Shown one piece after another: positions 50,884 through 59,596 of a DNA stretch of 64,000 nucleotides. The position numbers were made by a program, and so were the translations under genes. The notes beneath the pieces are model-generated. The model ran no database searches and was not told where the DNA came from. It was given only the letters and a program-made list of their open reading frames with translations. Numbering within the stretch: position 1 is the stretch's first letter; each line of letters starts with the position of its first letter. The stretch covers positions 186,001 through 250,000 of the forward strand of contig NC_017955.1 of assembly GCF_000306785.1 (NCBI RefSeq), read 5' to 3'. This DNA comes from Modestobacter italicus (lineage in GTDB: Bacteria > Actinomycetota > Actinomycetes > Mycobacteriales > Geodermatophilaceae).

Positions 50884-51990
50884 ATGGCCGCACGCATCGT
50901 CCTGCTCGGCGCCACCGGCCACACCGGGGGCGCGACGGCCCGGGCGCTCGCCGACCGGGCCTCTTAGGGGGTGCTCGCCGGCCGCGACCCCGGCCGGCTC
51001 GACCCCCTGGCCGCCCGGCTCGGCGGGGCCGCCGGCCCGCTGGAGACGACCACCGTCGACGTCACCGACCCCGCGTCGGTGCGCTCCCTGGTCGGCCGCG
51101 GGGACGTGCTGGTGACGACCGTCGGCCCGTTCCTGCGGCTGGGCGAGCCCGCGGTCGCGGCGGCCGCCGACGCCGGCGCGGTCTACCTGGACTCCACCGG
51201 CGAGCCGCCGTTCCTCCGCCGCGTGTTCGAGGAGTTCGGTCCGCGCGCGGAGCGCAGCGGCGCGGTGCTGCTGCCCGCGTTCGGCCACGACTACGTGCCC
51301 GGCGCGCTGGCCGGGGCCCTGGCGCTGGCCGAGGCGGGGGAGCGCGCCCACCGGGTCGACGTCGGGTACACCCTGGACGGCGTCCGCGGCCAGGGCTTCT
51401 CCCGCGGCACCCTGGTCTCGCTGCTCGGCGTCCTGCTCGAGCCCGGGTTCGCCTGGCACGGCGGCCGGCTGGTCACCGAACCGGCCGGCGCCCGGGCGTG
51501 GCGCTTCGACGTCGCCGGGCGGACCCGTCGCGGGCTGTCGGTCGGCGGCTCGGAGCACCTGACCCTGCCCGGGCTCGCGCCGACGCTGCAGGAGGTGGGC
51601 GTGCACCTGGACTGGTTCGGGCCGGCCACCGCCGTCGCCCACCGGCTCGCCCCGGTCACGCCCTGGCTGGCCCGGGTGCCGGGCGCCCCGGCCGGGATGA
51701 CCCGGCTCGCCGACCTCGTCGGCCGGCGCGTCGCGGAGGCGCCCACCACCGGCGGCGGCACCCGCACGCACGTCGTCGCCGAGGTGCGGGACGCCGACGG
51801 GCACCGGGTCTCCCGGGTGGTCCTCGCCGGCCCCGACCCGTACGCGATGACCGCGGACCTGCTGGCCGGGGGCGCGGTGCGGGCGGCGGCCGGGCAGCTC
51901 ACCGGCACCGGCGCGCTGGGCCCGGTGCAGGCGTTCGGCGTCGCGGGGCTGACCGACCTGGCGGCGTCCGCCGGGCTCCTCCGGGCATGA
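50884..51990 (+). pseudogene. NAD(P)-binding reductase gene interrupted by in-frame TAG
   Basis: The frame opened by ATG 50884 encodes a Rossmann start, IVLLGATGHTGGATARAL, but codon 28 is TAG (50965-50967). The rest continues in the same frame with GVLAGRDPGRLDPLAARLGG and the remainder of a saccharopine-dehydrogenase-like/trans-acting enoyl reductase-type protein (AFGHDYVPGALAGALALAE, C-terminal alpha/beta domain). Only one codon is changed; everything either side aligns as expected. GTG 50971 could start a product lacking the nucleotide-binding loop. So this is a nonsense mutant, a sequencing error or, less likely, a readthrough gene. It overlaps the next gene by ATGA. Confidence 0.8.
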
Positions 51991-53291
51991 CCGACCGGGT
52001 CGCCTGCGTCGACATCGGCTCGACCTGGACGAAGGCGGCGCTGGTCGAGCTGCCCGGCGGCCGGCTGCTCGGGACCCGGCAGGCGCCCACCACGCACGAC
52101 GACGTCGTGGCCGGGGTGCTGGCCGCGACCGCGGGCTGGGACGCCCCGGTCCGTGCCTGCTCCTCGGCCGGCGGCGGGCTCCGGCTCGCGGTGGTCGGCT
52201 ACGAGGAGCTGATCAGCGCCGAGGCCGGGCACCGGGCGGCGCTCTCCGCGGGCGCGCGGGTGGTGCACGTCGCCGCCGGCCGGCTGGACGCCGGGGCGCT
52301 GCAGGAGCTCGCCGACGCCGCGCCCGACGTCGTCCTGCTGGTCGGCGGCACGGACGGCGGCGAGGCCGGCGTGCTGCGGCACAACGCCGGCATCCTGGCT
52401 TCTGCGGCCCCGCTGCAGGGGCCCGGTGCGAGCATGCGAGTGCCGGGGGGCAGTGGGGTCCTTCGTCGGGCCGTCCCGGTCGTGCTGGCCGGCAACGCCG
52501 CCGTCCGGGACGAGGTCCACGCCGTGCTGGCCGCGGCCGGGGTGCCGGTCACCGCGGCGGACAACGTGCTGCCCGACATCGGCCGGCTGGCCCCGGAGTC
52601 GGCGCGGGCGGCCATCCGGGAGGTGTTCCTCCGGCACGTGATCGGCGGGGACCGGCTCTCCACCGACCCGCGGCTGCGGCAGTGGGTGCGGGCGGTGACC
52701 CCGGACGCCGTGCTGGACGGCGTCGCGGCGCTGGCCGGCCTGCGGGCCGGGGCCGACGTGCCCGGCGTCCTGGTGCTGGACGTCGGCGGCACCACCACCG
52801 ACGTGCACTGCGTGCCGGTCGCCGACGCCGAGCAGTCCGCGCTGCAGCGCTCCGCCGTCGGCGTCCCGGCCCGCCGGCGCACGGTCGAGGGCGACCTCGG
52901 GGTGCAGTCCAGCGCGGACGCGCTGCGGGCCGCGGCCGCCGCCGAGGGCCTGCCCGCACCCGGCGGGGACGCGCTGGCGCTGGGCGAGGCGGCGGCGGTC
53001 GTGGCGCTGCGCCGGCACCTGCGCAGCGAGGCCGCGTACGGGCCGGGCGGTGCGAGCGCCCGCGGGGTCGGCCTGGTGGTGCTCTCCGGCGGGGTGTTCC
53101 GGCACGCGGACCCGGGCGCGGTGCAGGCGGTGGTGGACCGGGTCGCGGCGGACCGCGGGGGAGCGGGGGGCGTGCTGGCCGGCACCGAGGTCGTCGTCGA
53201 CCGCCGCTACGTGCTCGCCGCCGCCGGGCTGCTCGCCACCGACGCCCCGGCCGCGGCGGCCGGCCTGCTCGGGGAGCTGCTGGTCAGCTGA
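51987..53291 (+). CDS. MutL-like ASKHA protein (glutamate mutase accessory family)
   Basis: This 434-aa actin/HSP70-fold ATPase-like protein has an N-terminal phosphate motif CVDIGSTWTKAALVE, a second in LVLDVGGTTTDVHCVPV and an adenosine-like motif in VVLSGGVFRH. It belongs to the MutL/hydantoinase-A-like group thought to reactivate or assist B12-dependent mutases, but no mutase genes are in the window. Residues ~142-161 (PLQGPGASMRVPGGSGVLRR) appear as an extra loop between two conserved segments (LRHNAGILASAA and AVPVVLAGNAAVRDEV). It is coupled by ATGA to the reductase gene and converges with 53284 by an 8-bp overlap. Confidence 0.8.
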   Translation: MTDRVACVDIGSTWTKAALVELPGGRLLGTRQAPTTHDDVVAGVLAATAGWDAPVRACSSAGGGLRLAVVGYEELISAEAGHRAALSAGARVVHVAAGRLDAGALQELADAAPDVVLLVGGTDGGEAGVLRHNAGILASAAPLQGPGASMRVPGGSGVLRRAVPVVLAGNAAVRDEVHAVLAAAGVPVTAADNVLPDIGRLAPESARAAIREVFLRHVIGGDRLSTDPRLRQWVRAVTPDAVLDGVAALAGLRAGADVPGVLVLDVGGTTTDVHCVPVADAEQSALQRSAVGVPARRRTVEGDLGVQSSADALRAAAAAEGLPAPGGDALALGEAAAVVALRRHLRSEAAYGPGGASARGVGLVVLSGGVFRHADPGAVQAVVDRVAADRGGAGGVLAGTEVVVDRRYVLAAAGLLATDAPAAAAGLLGELLVS

Positions 53292-53925
53292 CCCGGATGC
53301 CCAGCTCGGCGGCCATGCCGGCGGACCAGCCGGCGAGCTGCGCGGTGCTGATCGTGCAGCCGCGCAGGTCGGCGACGCCGGTCAGCCGGGCCACCTCGGC
53401 GCCGCGCAGGTCGACGGCCCGGTTCCGGGTGCCGGTGAGGACCAGGGAGCCGACCGTGCAGCCGACCAGCCGGACGTCGCGCAGGTCGGCGCCGCTGCAG
53501 TCGAGCTCGCCCACCGTGCACCCGGTGAGCGTGACGTCGACCAGCGCCGCGCCGCGCAGGTCCAGGAAGTCGACCTTGACGCCGTCCAGCCCCACCCGGG
53601 TCAGCTGGGCGCCGTGCGCGGTCAGCGCGCCGAACCGGCCGCCGACGGCCACCACGTCCAGCAGCGTGGCGTCGACCAGCGACCAGGCCGCGGAGCGCAG
53701 GTCGGTGAGCAGGCAGCCGGCCAACCGCGCGCGGTCGAAGGCGACGCCGGCGAGGTCGCAGTCGGTGAGCTCGCACTCCAGGAACCGGGCGCCGGTCGCG
53801 TCCCCGCGCAGCTCCAGCCCCGCGAAGCGCAGCCCGTCGGCGGTCCCGGCGCCGGTGAGCTCCGGCCCGGGGGCCTCGGTGGGCTCGGGCAGCAGCGCGC
53901 GCAGGCCCGCCTCGTCGATCGGCAC
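53284..53925 (-). CDS. Pentapeptide-repeat protein
   Basis: This 213-aa protein is built of A(D/N)LxX-like pentapeptides through residues ~35-195 (for example LDLRGAALVDVTLTGCTV, and DCSGADLRDVRLVGCTV), which fold as a right-handed beta-helix. Some family members mimic DNA and protect gyrase; nothing here specifies the target. GTG 53925 is used, five bases after the PH-protein stop, so it is the last gene of that operon. Confidence 0.82.
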   Translation of the reverse strand: MPIDEAGLRALLPEPTEAPGPELTGAGTADGLRFAGLELRGDATGARFLECELTDCDLAGVAFDRARLAGCLLTDLRSAAWSLVDATLLDVVAVGGRFGALTAHGAQLTRVGLDGVKVDFLDLRGAALVDVTLTGCTVGELDCSGADLRDVRLVGCTVGSLVLTGTRNRAVDLRGAEVARLTGVADLRGCTISTAQLAGWSAGMAAELGIRVS

Positions 53926-53930
53926 GGCGG

Positions 53931-55400
53931 TCAGCCGGCCAGCGCGGAGGCCCAGGAGCCCGACGCGGCCCGGGTGAAGCCGGCGACCTCCGGTGCGGCC
54001 ATGTCGACGGCGGAGTAGCCGCCCTGCCCGGCACCCACGCAGGCCTGCACGGTGGCCAGCCCCGCCCGCCGCTGGACCACGGTCTGCCGCACCTCCCAGC
54101 CGACCACCGCCCGCCGCTGCAGCACCACGTGCTCCCGGACCAGCCAGCCGGAGCGCACCGCGAACGACGTGGGGCCGGTGGCGTGCCCCAGCGCGGCGTA
54201 CCGGGCCAGGCCGAGCGGCACGCCGAGCGCGGTGAGCACCGCGCCGGCGACCAGCAGCGGCCACCAGCCGGCGGTCACGGTGAGCACGGCCCCGGCGACC
54301 AGGACGACGGCGCCGGGCGCGACCGCCCGGCCCAGCCGCCGGCGGCGGGCCGCCGCGGGGTGGCGCTGCAGCGACCCCGGCGAGGGCACCAGCAGGTCGG
54401 TGAGCTGCCAGGCGTCCTCCTGCGGGCCCAGCGGCAGCAGCTGGCCCCGCCGGGCGGCGTCACCCAGCCCGGTCACCAGGGCCGTCGCGCGCGCCGCGCC
54501 GACCAGCCGCATGCCCAGCCCCTCGCTGACCGCGCAGCCGCGGATCCGGTCGACCTCCAGGTCGGTGTGCCGGCGGGTGAACAGCCCGCGCTCGGCGATC
54601 AGCGAGCCGCCGCGGAGCACCAGCCGGAACCGCCAGTTCACGACCGCGCTGCCCAGCACGGCCCCGAGGGCGAGCAGCACGAGCGCACCACCGACGACGG
54701 CGACGACGAGCCAGCCGTCGGGGAGGTCCGGGGAGCCGACGAGCTGCCCCGGCCGGGGCACGTACCGGTCCGGGACCTCGTCCAGCAGCCGGAACAGCGC
54801 GCCGACCGCGGCCAGGGGGAGCACCAGGTAGCTGCCGACCAGCGGGGAGTACAGCAGCCACCGGTTGCGGAACCGGTGCAGCTCCTCCTCGACGGGCTCC
54901 GGCGCGGAGTGCCGCCCGGCCGCCTCGGCCGCCACCACCGCGCGCCGGGAGAGGAGCTGCCCGCGCAGCCGGTCGCCCTCGGTGCGCAGGACGCCGTCGA
55001 TGACGAGCTCCTCGTCGTTGCCCGCGACCGACCCGGCCGCGGCGTCGATCCGGACCCGCACCAGGCCGAACAGCCGGTGCACGGGCGGCGCCTCGACCTC
55101 CACCCCGCGGATCCGGTCGTTGGGCACGGTGCGGACCGAGCGGGACACCAGGCCCCGGGTGAGGACGACGGCGGTGTCCCCGGCGAGGTAGCTGGTCCGC
55201 CACCAGGCCAGCGCCGCCCACAGCAGCGACAGCGCGGTGACCCCCACGACCAGCGCCACCACGGTGACCGGGCTGCCCTGCATCCCCCGGCCGGCGATGA
55301 CGGCGAGCGCCACCGGCACCAGCGAGCGGGCCTGCCGGAAGGTGAGGGTGTGCACCAGCAGGACCCGCGGCGAGGTCCGGCGCGCGGTCGGCCGGGTCAC
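53931..55400 (-). CDS. PH-domain membrane protein (YdbT-like)
   Basis: This 489-aa protein has alternating membrane pairs and bacterial PH (bPH_2) domains: VLTRGLVSRSVRTVPNDRI near residue 92 begins one, LVLRGGSLIAERGLFTRRHT a second and FAVRSGWLVREHVVLQRRA a third. Family members sit in the membrane with the bPH domains on one face; function is unresolved, with links to envelope stress. The GTG overlaps the upstream PH gene by 4 bp (GTGA), as in the ydbS-ydbT pair. Confidence 0.9.
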   Translation of the reverse strand: MTRPTARRTSPRVLLVHTLTFRQARSLVPVALAVIAGRGMQGSPVTVVALVVGVTALSLLWAALAWWRTSYLAGDTAVVLTRGLVSRSVRTVPNDRIRGVEVEAPPVHRLFGLVRVRIDAAAGSVAGNDEELVIDGVLRTEGDRLRGQLLSRRAVVAAEAAGRHSAPEPVEEELHRFRNRWLLYSPLVGSYLVLPLAAVGALFRLLDEVPDRYVPRPGQLVGSPDLPDGWLVVAVVGGALVLLALGAVLGSAVVNWRFRLVLRGGSLIAERGLFTRRHTDLEVDRIRGCAVSEGLGMRLVGAARATALVTGLGDAARRGQLLPLGPQEDAWQLTDLLVPSPGSLQRHPAAARRRRLGRAVAPGAVVLVAGAVLTVTAGWWPLLVAGAVLTALGVPLGLARYAALGHATGPTSFAVRSGWLVREHVVLQRRAVVGWEVRQTVVQRRAGLATVQACVGAGQGGYSAVDMAAPEVAGFTRAASGSWASALAG

Positions 55401-55906
55401 GTCGCCTCGTCCCGGACCTTCTCGGCCCGTCGCGCCACGTGGTCGGCGACGTGCCGGGCGGTGTCGACGTCCAGGTGCGGGATCCGCACGGTGCCCTGCG
55501 AGGACGCGGTGAGAACGGCCACGGTGGCCAGCCCGAACAGCTGCTGCAGGAGGCCGCGGGTCACGTCGACGGTCTGCACCCGCGAGATCGGCACCAGCGT
55601 CCAGGTGCGGGTCAGCCACCCGGTGAGGGTGTAGATCGCCTCGCCGGTGACCTCCCAGCGGTGCACCCGGAACCGCAGCCGGGGCCGGACGGCGAGGGCG
55701 AGCACCGCGTAGACCAGCACGAGCACGGCGCCGGCCCACCGCGCCGGGGCGACCGCCCAGCCGGCGTCCAACGGCACGAGCAGCCAGAAGGCGGCGACCA
55801 GCAGGCCGTAGCAGAGCGTGCCGACGGCACCCTGCGCCACCCACAGGGCGATCGCGTTGCGGGAGAGGGACCAGACCGGTTCGCGGACCGGCGTGGGGGC
55901 GGACAT
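55397..55906 (-). CDS. PH-domain membrane protein (YdbS-like)
   Basis: This 169-aa protein has two membrane helices (~20-70) and one bPH_2 domain starting FRVHRWEVTGEAIYTLTGWL, with VPISRVQTVDVTRGLLQQLF. It forms a unit with the three-domain YdbT-like gene. ATG 55906 is preferred; CAGGAT seven bases before it would give a leaderless message. ATG 55915 is also in frame. It is divergent from the rhodanese gene. Confidence 0.88.
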   Translation of the reverse strand: MSAPTPVREPVWSLSRNAIALWVAQGAVGTLCYGLLVAAFWLLVPLDAGWAVAPARWAGAVLVLVYAVLALAVRPRLRFRVHRWEVTGEAIYTLTGWLTRTWTLVPISRVQTVDVTRGLLQQLFGLATVAVLTASSQGTVRIPHLDVDTARHVADHVARRAEKVRDEAT

Positions 55907-55951
55907 CGCGACCATCCTGTCAGCGCGAGGGCCGCCGCGACGCGTGCCACC

Positions 55952-56296
55952 ATGGATCGCGTGATGATGCCCCAGCAGGTGCCGACCGTGCCCGCCGCCG
56001 AGGTCCCCGACGACGCCGTCGTCCTCGACGTCCGCGAGGACGACGAGTGGGCGGCGGGGCACATCGAGGGGGCGACGCACGTCGCGATGGGCGACGTGCC
56101 GTCCCGGCTCGACGAGCTGCCCGAGGGTGACCCGCTGTACGTCACCTGCCGCAGCGGCGGGCGGTCGGCCCGGGTGACCGCCTGGCTCAACCAGAACGGC
56201 TACGACGCGGTCAACGTCGGCGGCGGCATGGGGGAGTGGGACGCCTCGGGGCGGCCGATGGTCAGCGAGACCGGCCGTCCCCCGTACGTCGTATAA
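55952..56296 (+). CDS. Single-domain rhodanese
   Basis: This 114-aa sulfurtransferase has the active-site Cys in YVTCRSGGRSARVTAWL, preceded by VVLDVREDDEWAAGHIEGA, the standard rhodanese strand-helix. The loop CRSGGR matches thiosulfate-type GlpE/PspE-like members. Possible starts are ATG 55952, GTG 55961 and ATG 55964; none has a clear ribosome site, so the first is listed. Confidence 0.92.
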   Translation: MDRVMMPQQVPTVPAAEVPDDAVVLDVREDDEWAAGHIEGATHVAMGDVPSRLDELPEGDPLYVTCRSGGRSARVTAWLNQNGYDAVNVGGGMGEWDASGRPMVSETGRPPYVV

Positions 56297-56363
56297 GGAC
56301 CCCCCACGGCCCCGTCCCGAGGCTCGCCCCGAGCTCGCGAGGGGTGAGGAGGACGGGGTCCTT
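56295..56363. terminator. Inverted repeat between convergent genes
   Basis: AAGGACCCC (56295-56303) pairs with GGGGTCCTT (56355-56363), and an inner CCCCGTCC can pair with GGACGGGG. The left arm starts in the rhodanese stop codon and the right arm ends two bases before the ligase stop, so it likely serves both. Confidence 0.7.
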
Positions 56364-56365
56364 CA

Positions 56366-57979
56366 TCAGTCCCGGGAGTACTCGGCGAAGCGGGTGCGCA
56401 GGTCCTTCTTGGAGAACTTGCCCACGCTGGTCTTGGGCACCTCGTCGATGAACTCGACGGCGTCGGGCATCCACCACTTGGCCACCAGCGGCGCGAGGTG
56501 GTCGAGGATGTCCTGCTCGGTCGCGGTCTCGCCCGGCTTGAGCACGACGCAGGCCAGCGGCCGCTCGTCCCACTTGGGGTGCGGGATGCCGACGACGGCG
56601 GCCTCCTTCACCGCCGGGTGGCTCATGATCGCGTTCTCCAGGTCCACCGAGGAGATCCACTCCCCGCCGGACTTGATGAGGTCCTTGGTGCGGTCGGCGA
56701 TCCGGATGTTGCCGTCGGGAGCCATCGCGGCGACGTCCCCGGTCTTCATCCACCCGTCGGAGGTCAGCAGCTCGACCCCGGCGTCGGGGTTGTAGTAGGC
56801 GGCGGCGCACCACGGCCCGCGCACCTGCAGCTCACCGGTCGCCTTGTCGTCCCAGGGCTGCTCCTCGAGGGTGTCGGCGTCGACGATCCGCGCCTCCACG
56901 CCCAGGAACGGGATGCCGGCGCGGGCCCGCTGGGCGGCCTTGGTCGCGTCGTCGGCGTCGTCGAAGGCGCGCGACAGCACGCCCGAGGAGGCGACCGGGT
57001 GGGTCTCGGTCATGCCCCACGCCTGCAGGATCGGCAGCCCGACCTGCTCGCGGTAGGCCTCCGACAGCGCCTTGGGCACCGCCGAGCCACCGCAGCCGAT
57101 CTCCCGGAGCTTGTGCGGGCGCCCGGCCAGGTGCGGCAGCACGCCCTGCCAGATGGTGGGCACGCCGGCGGTGAAGGTGACGCCCTCCTCGACGATCAGG
57201 TCGGCGAGCGCCTTGGGCTGCATCATCGAGCCGGGCATGACCATCGCCGCCCCGGCGGCCGGTCCGGCGTGCGCGATGCCCCAGGCGTTGGCGTGGAACA
57301 TCGGCACGACCGGCATCGCGGCGTCCCGGACACCCAGACCGAAGGCGTTGGGCGAGATGACGCCCATCGTGTGCAGGTAGGTCGACCGGTGCGAGTAGAC
57401 GACGCCCTTGGGGTTGCCGGTCGTGCCGCTCGTATAGCACATGTAGGCGGCGGAGCCCTCGTCGGTGACGTGGAAGTCGACCGGTGCGGCGTCGGCCAGC
57501 AGCGTCTCGTAGTCGAGCACCCGCGGGTCGTCGGGCACCTCGTTGTCGCCGCCGTCGTCCATCACGACCACGTGCCGGATGGTGGTCATGGTGTCGATCA
57601 GCGGCCACAGCAGCGGCAGCACGGTGCGGTCGACGAAGACGACCTCGTCCTCGGCGTGGTTGGCGATGTAGGTCAGCTGCTCGGGGAACAGCCGGATGTT
57701 GAGCGTGTGCACCACCCGGCCGCTGCACGGCCCGGCGAAGTACAGCTCCAGGTGCCGCTGGCTGTTCCAGCCGAAGGTGCCGATCCGGCCGTCGGCGCTG
57801 ATGCCCAGGGTGTCGAAGACGCCCCCGAGCCGGCGGGTCCGCTGCGCCCACTCGGCGTAGGTGGACCGGGTCCGGCCAGCCGGGCCGTCGGTGACGATCG
57901 CGACGTCGCCGTGGTGCTGCTCGGCGTGCCGGAAGATCGTGTCGATGGTCAGGGGGACGTCCTGCATCAGCCCGCGCAT
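56366..57979 (-). CDS. Fatty-acyl-CoA ligase (AMP-binding)
   Basis: This 537-aa adenylate-forming enzyme has the AMP motif CYTSGTTGNPKGVVYSHR near residue 180, the motif QAWGMTETHP, YYNPDAGVELLTSDGWMKTGD, and the catalytic lysine in KTSVGKFSKKDLR. It resembles medium/long-chain acyl-CoA synthetases of the FadD/AlkK group; chain length is not predictable. The ATG at 57979 is used, giving MRGLMQDVPLTIDTIFRHAE. It is a single gene, divergent from the sugar regulon. Confidence 0.93.
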   Translation of the reverse strand: MRGLMQDVPLTIDTIFRHAEQHHGDVAIVTDGPAGRTRSTYAEWAQRTRRLGGVFDTLGISADGRIGTFGWNSQRHLELYFAGPCSGRVVHTLNIRLFPEQLTYIANHAEDEVVFVDRTVLPLLWPLIDTMTTIRHVVVMDDGGDNEVPDDPRVLDYETLLADAAPVDFHVTDEGSAAYMCYTSGTTGNPKGVVYSHRSTYLHTMGVISPNAFGLGVRDAAMPVVPMFHANAWGIAHAGPAAGAAMVMPGSMMQPKALADLIVEEGVTFTAGVPTIWQGVLPHLAGRPHKLREIGCGGSAVPKALSEAYREQVGLPILQAWGMTETHPVASSGVLSRAFDDADDATKAAQRARAGIPFLGVEARIVDADTLEEQPWDDKATGELQVRGPWCAAAYYNPDAGVELLTSDGWMKTGDVAAMAPDGNIRIADRTKDLIKSGGEWISSVDLENAIMSHPAVKEAAVVGIPHPKWDERPLACVVLKPGETATEQDILDHLAPLVAKWWMPDAVEFIDEVPKTSVGKFSKKDLRTRFAEYSRD

Positions 57980-58164
57980 GGCCGCATGGTGCCAGTGACC
58001 GCGCTCACGTTCCACCCGTCCCGGCATCCCCGGGGACCGGACCGGTTCCGCTCCGCCGTCGACAGCTCACCCGATGGAGTGGTGCACGACCGGTCGTCCG
58101 CCCGGGCCTCCCGCTGATGAACGGGCCGTTACGCGACCGTGACGATCCATCTCGGTCACAGGGG

Positions 58165-58195
58165 TTGACGGCACAGGGTTGTTAGCGTTCACACT
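58165..58195 (+). promoter_or_regulatory. Promoter of the sugar-binding protein gene
   Basis: TTGACG (58165-58170) makes a good -35. A weaker -10-like TTCACA lies 17 bases later (58188-58193) and overlaps the LacI-type operator. The gene starts about 60 bases further down with AAGGAG at 58246-58251. Confidence 0.5.
58179..58193. promoter_or_regulatory. LacI-type operator upstream of the binding-protein gene
   Basis: TTGTTAGCGTTCACA matches 14 of 15 positions of the palindromic site at 63493-63508 read on the other strand. It overlaps the -10 region, as expected for repression by the LacI protein encoded at 62464-63483. Confidence 0.75.
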
Positions 58196-58255
58196 GTGTC
58201 GCTCGCACAGATGCGGGCCTGCGCCCTCTGGCGGCAGATGTCTCGAAGGAGAGAT

Positions 58256-59416
58256 GTGGCAGTGAACAAGAAGCTGGGGCTGACCGCCCTGGGCGCCGCA
58301 CTGGCAGTCGGCCTCACGGCCTGTGGTGGCAGTGGCGCCGGCGGCGGCTCGAACGACACCGCGAGCAGCGACCCTGCGGACCTGACGATCGGCGTCTCGA
58401 TGCCGACGCAGACCTCCGAGCGCTGGATCGCCGACGGCGAGGCCGTGCAGAGCCAGCTGGAGGACGCCGGCTACGAGGTCGACCTCCAGTTCGCGAACGA
58501 CGACATCCCGACCCAGGGTCAGCAGATCGACCAGATGATCACCGAGGGCGCCGACCTGCTGGTCGTCGCCGCGATCGACGGCACCGCGCTGAGCAGCCAG
58601 CTGCAGGCCGCTGCCGACGCGGACATCCCGGTCATCAGCTACGACCGCCTGATCCGCGACACCGAGAACGTCGACTTCTACGTGAGCTTCGACAACTACA
58701 AGGTCGGCGTCGCGCAGGGCACCGCGCTCCTGGTGGGCCTGGGCATCCTGAACAAGGACGGCTCGCAGGGCACCGCCACCGGGCCGTTCAACATCGAGCT
58801 GTTCGCCGGCTCGCTGGACGACAACAACGCCGCCTTCTTCTTCAACGGCGCGTTCGACACCCTCAAGCCCTTCATCGACGACGGCACCCTCGTCGTGAAG
58901 TCGGGCCAGACGAGCATCGAGCAGGCCGCCACCCTGCGCTGGGCGCAGGAGACGGCCCAGAAGCGCATGGAGGACCTCCTCACCGGCAGCTACAACGACG
59001 GCACCAAGGTCAACGGCGTGCTCTCGCCCTACGACGGCATCTCGCGCGGCATCATCACCGCCCTGCAGAACGCCGGCTACGGCCCGAACCTGACCTCGAC
59101 CCCGACCCCGCTGCCGGTGGTCACCGGTCAGGACGCCGAGATCGCCTCGGTCAAGCTGATCAACGACGGTGTCCAGAGCTCCACGATCTTCAAGGACACC
59201 CGCACCCTCGCCGCCCAGGCCGTCACCGCGGCCCAGGCGTTCCTCGAGGGCAACGAGCCCGAGGCCAACGACACCGAGACCTACGACAACGGTGTCAAGG
59301 TCGTCCCCTCGTACCTGCTGCCCATCGAGACGGTCTACAAGGACGACATCCAGTCGGTCCTGATCGACTCCGGTTACTGGACGGCCGACGAGGTCGCCAA
59401 GGGCCAGGCCGGCTGA
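58256..59416 (+). CDS. Sugar ABC transporter substrate-binding lipoprotein (ChvE-like)
   Basis: This 386-aa exported lipoprotein has a signal peptide ending at the lipobox VGLTAC (Cys ~24), a Gly/Ser linker and a periplasmic-binding fold beginning LTIGVSMPTQTSERWIADGE. YDRLIRDTENVDFYVSFDN is characteristic of the ChvE/xylose-binding subgroup, so the ligand is probably an aldopentose or similar monosaccharide. GTG 58256 follows AAGGAG by 4 bases; GTG 58262 (10 bases) is equally possible. A hairpin separates it from the ATPase gene. Confidence 0.93.
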   Translation: MAVNKKLGLTALGAALAVGLTACGGSGAGGGSNDTASSDPADLTIGVSMPTQTSERWIADGEAVQSQLEDAGYEVDLQFANDDIPTQGQQIDQMITEGADLLVVAAIDGTALSSQLQAAADADIPVISYDRLIRDTENVDFYVSFDNYKVGVAQGTALLVGLGILNKDGSQGTATGPFNIELFAGSLDDNNAAFFFNGAFDTLKPFIDDGTLVVKSGQTSIEQAATLRWAQETAQKRMEDLLTGSYNDGTKVNGVLSPYDGISRGIITALQNAGYGPNLTSTPTPLPVVTGQDAEIASVKLINDGVQSSTIFKDTRTLAAQAVTAAQAFLEGNEPEANDTETYDNGVKVVPSYLLPIETVYKDDIQSVLIDSGYWTADEVAKGQAG

Positions 59417-59433
59417 CCCACCGCACCACGGAC

Positions 59434-59472
59434 CCGGCCGGGCTCGGCAGCACGACTGCCGAGCCCGGCCGG
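59434..59472 (+). terminator. Strong hairpin between binding-protein and ATPase genes
   Basis: A perfect 16-bp stem (59434-59449 with 59457-59472) has a 7-base loop. It starts 17 bases after the binding-protein stop. No T-tract follows, so partial termination or 3'-end protection is more likely than full termination. Either would give more binding protein than membrane parts. Confidence 0.75.
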
Positions 59473-59596
59473 TACCACCTCCCGAGCCTGCCCCTCCGGA
59501 CAGATCGGGACAGCCCGGGAGCCGGGCACCCGAACAAGGGCCGGGTGGCGCACACTCGGTCCGTCATCCCCCAGAGAGGCAAGGACGACGGCGTCC

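Noticed and set aside
58138..58158. GTGAC...GTCAC pair as a CRP site ahead of the sugar operon
   Set aside because: The half-sites are 11 bases apart, too far for a CRP-type site; probably chance.
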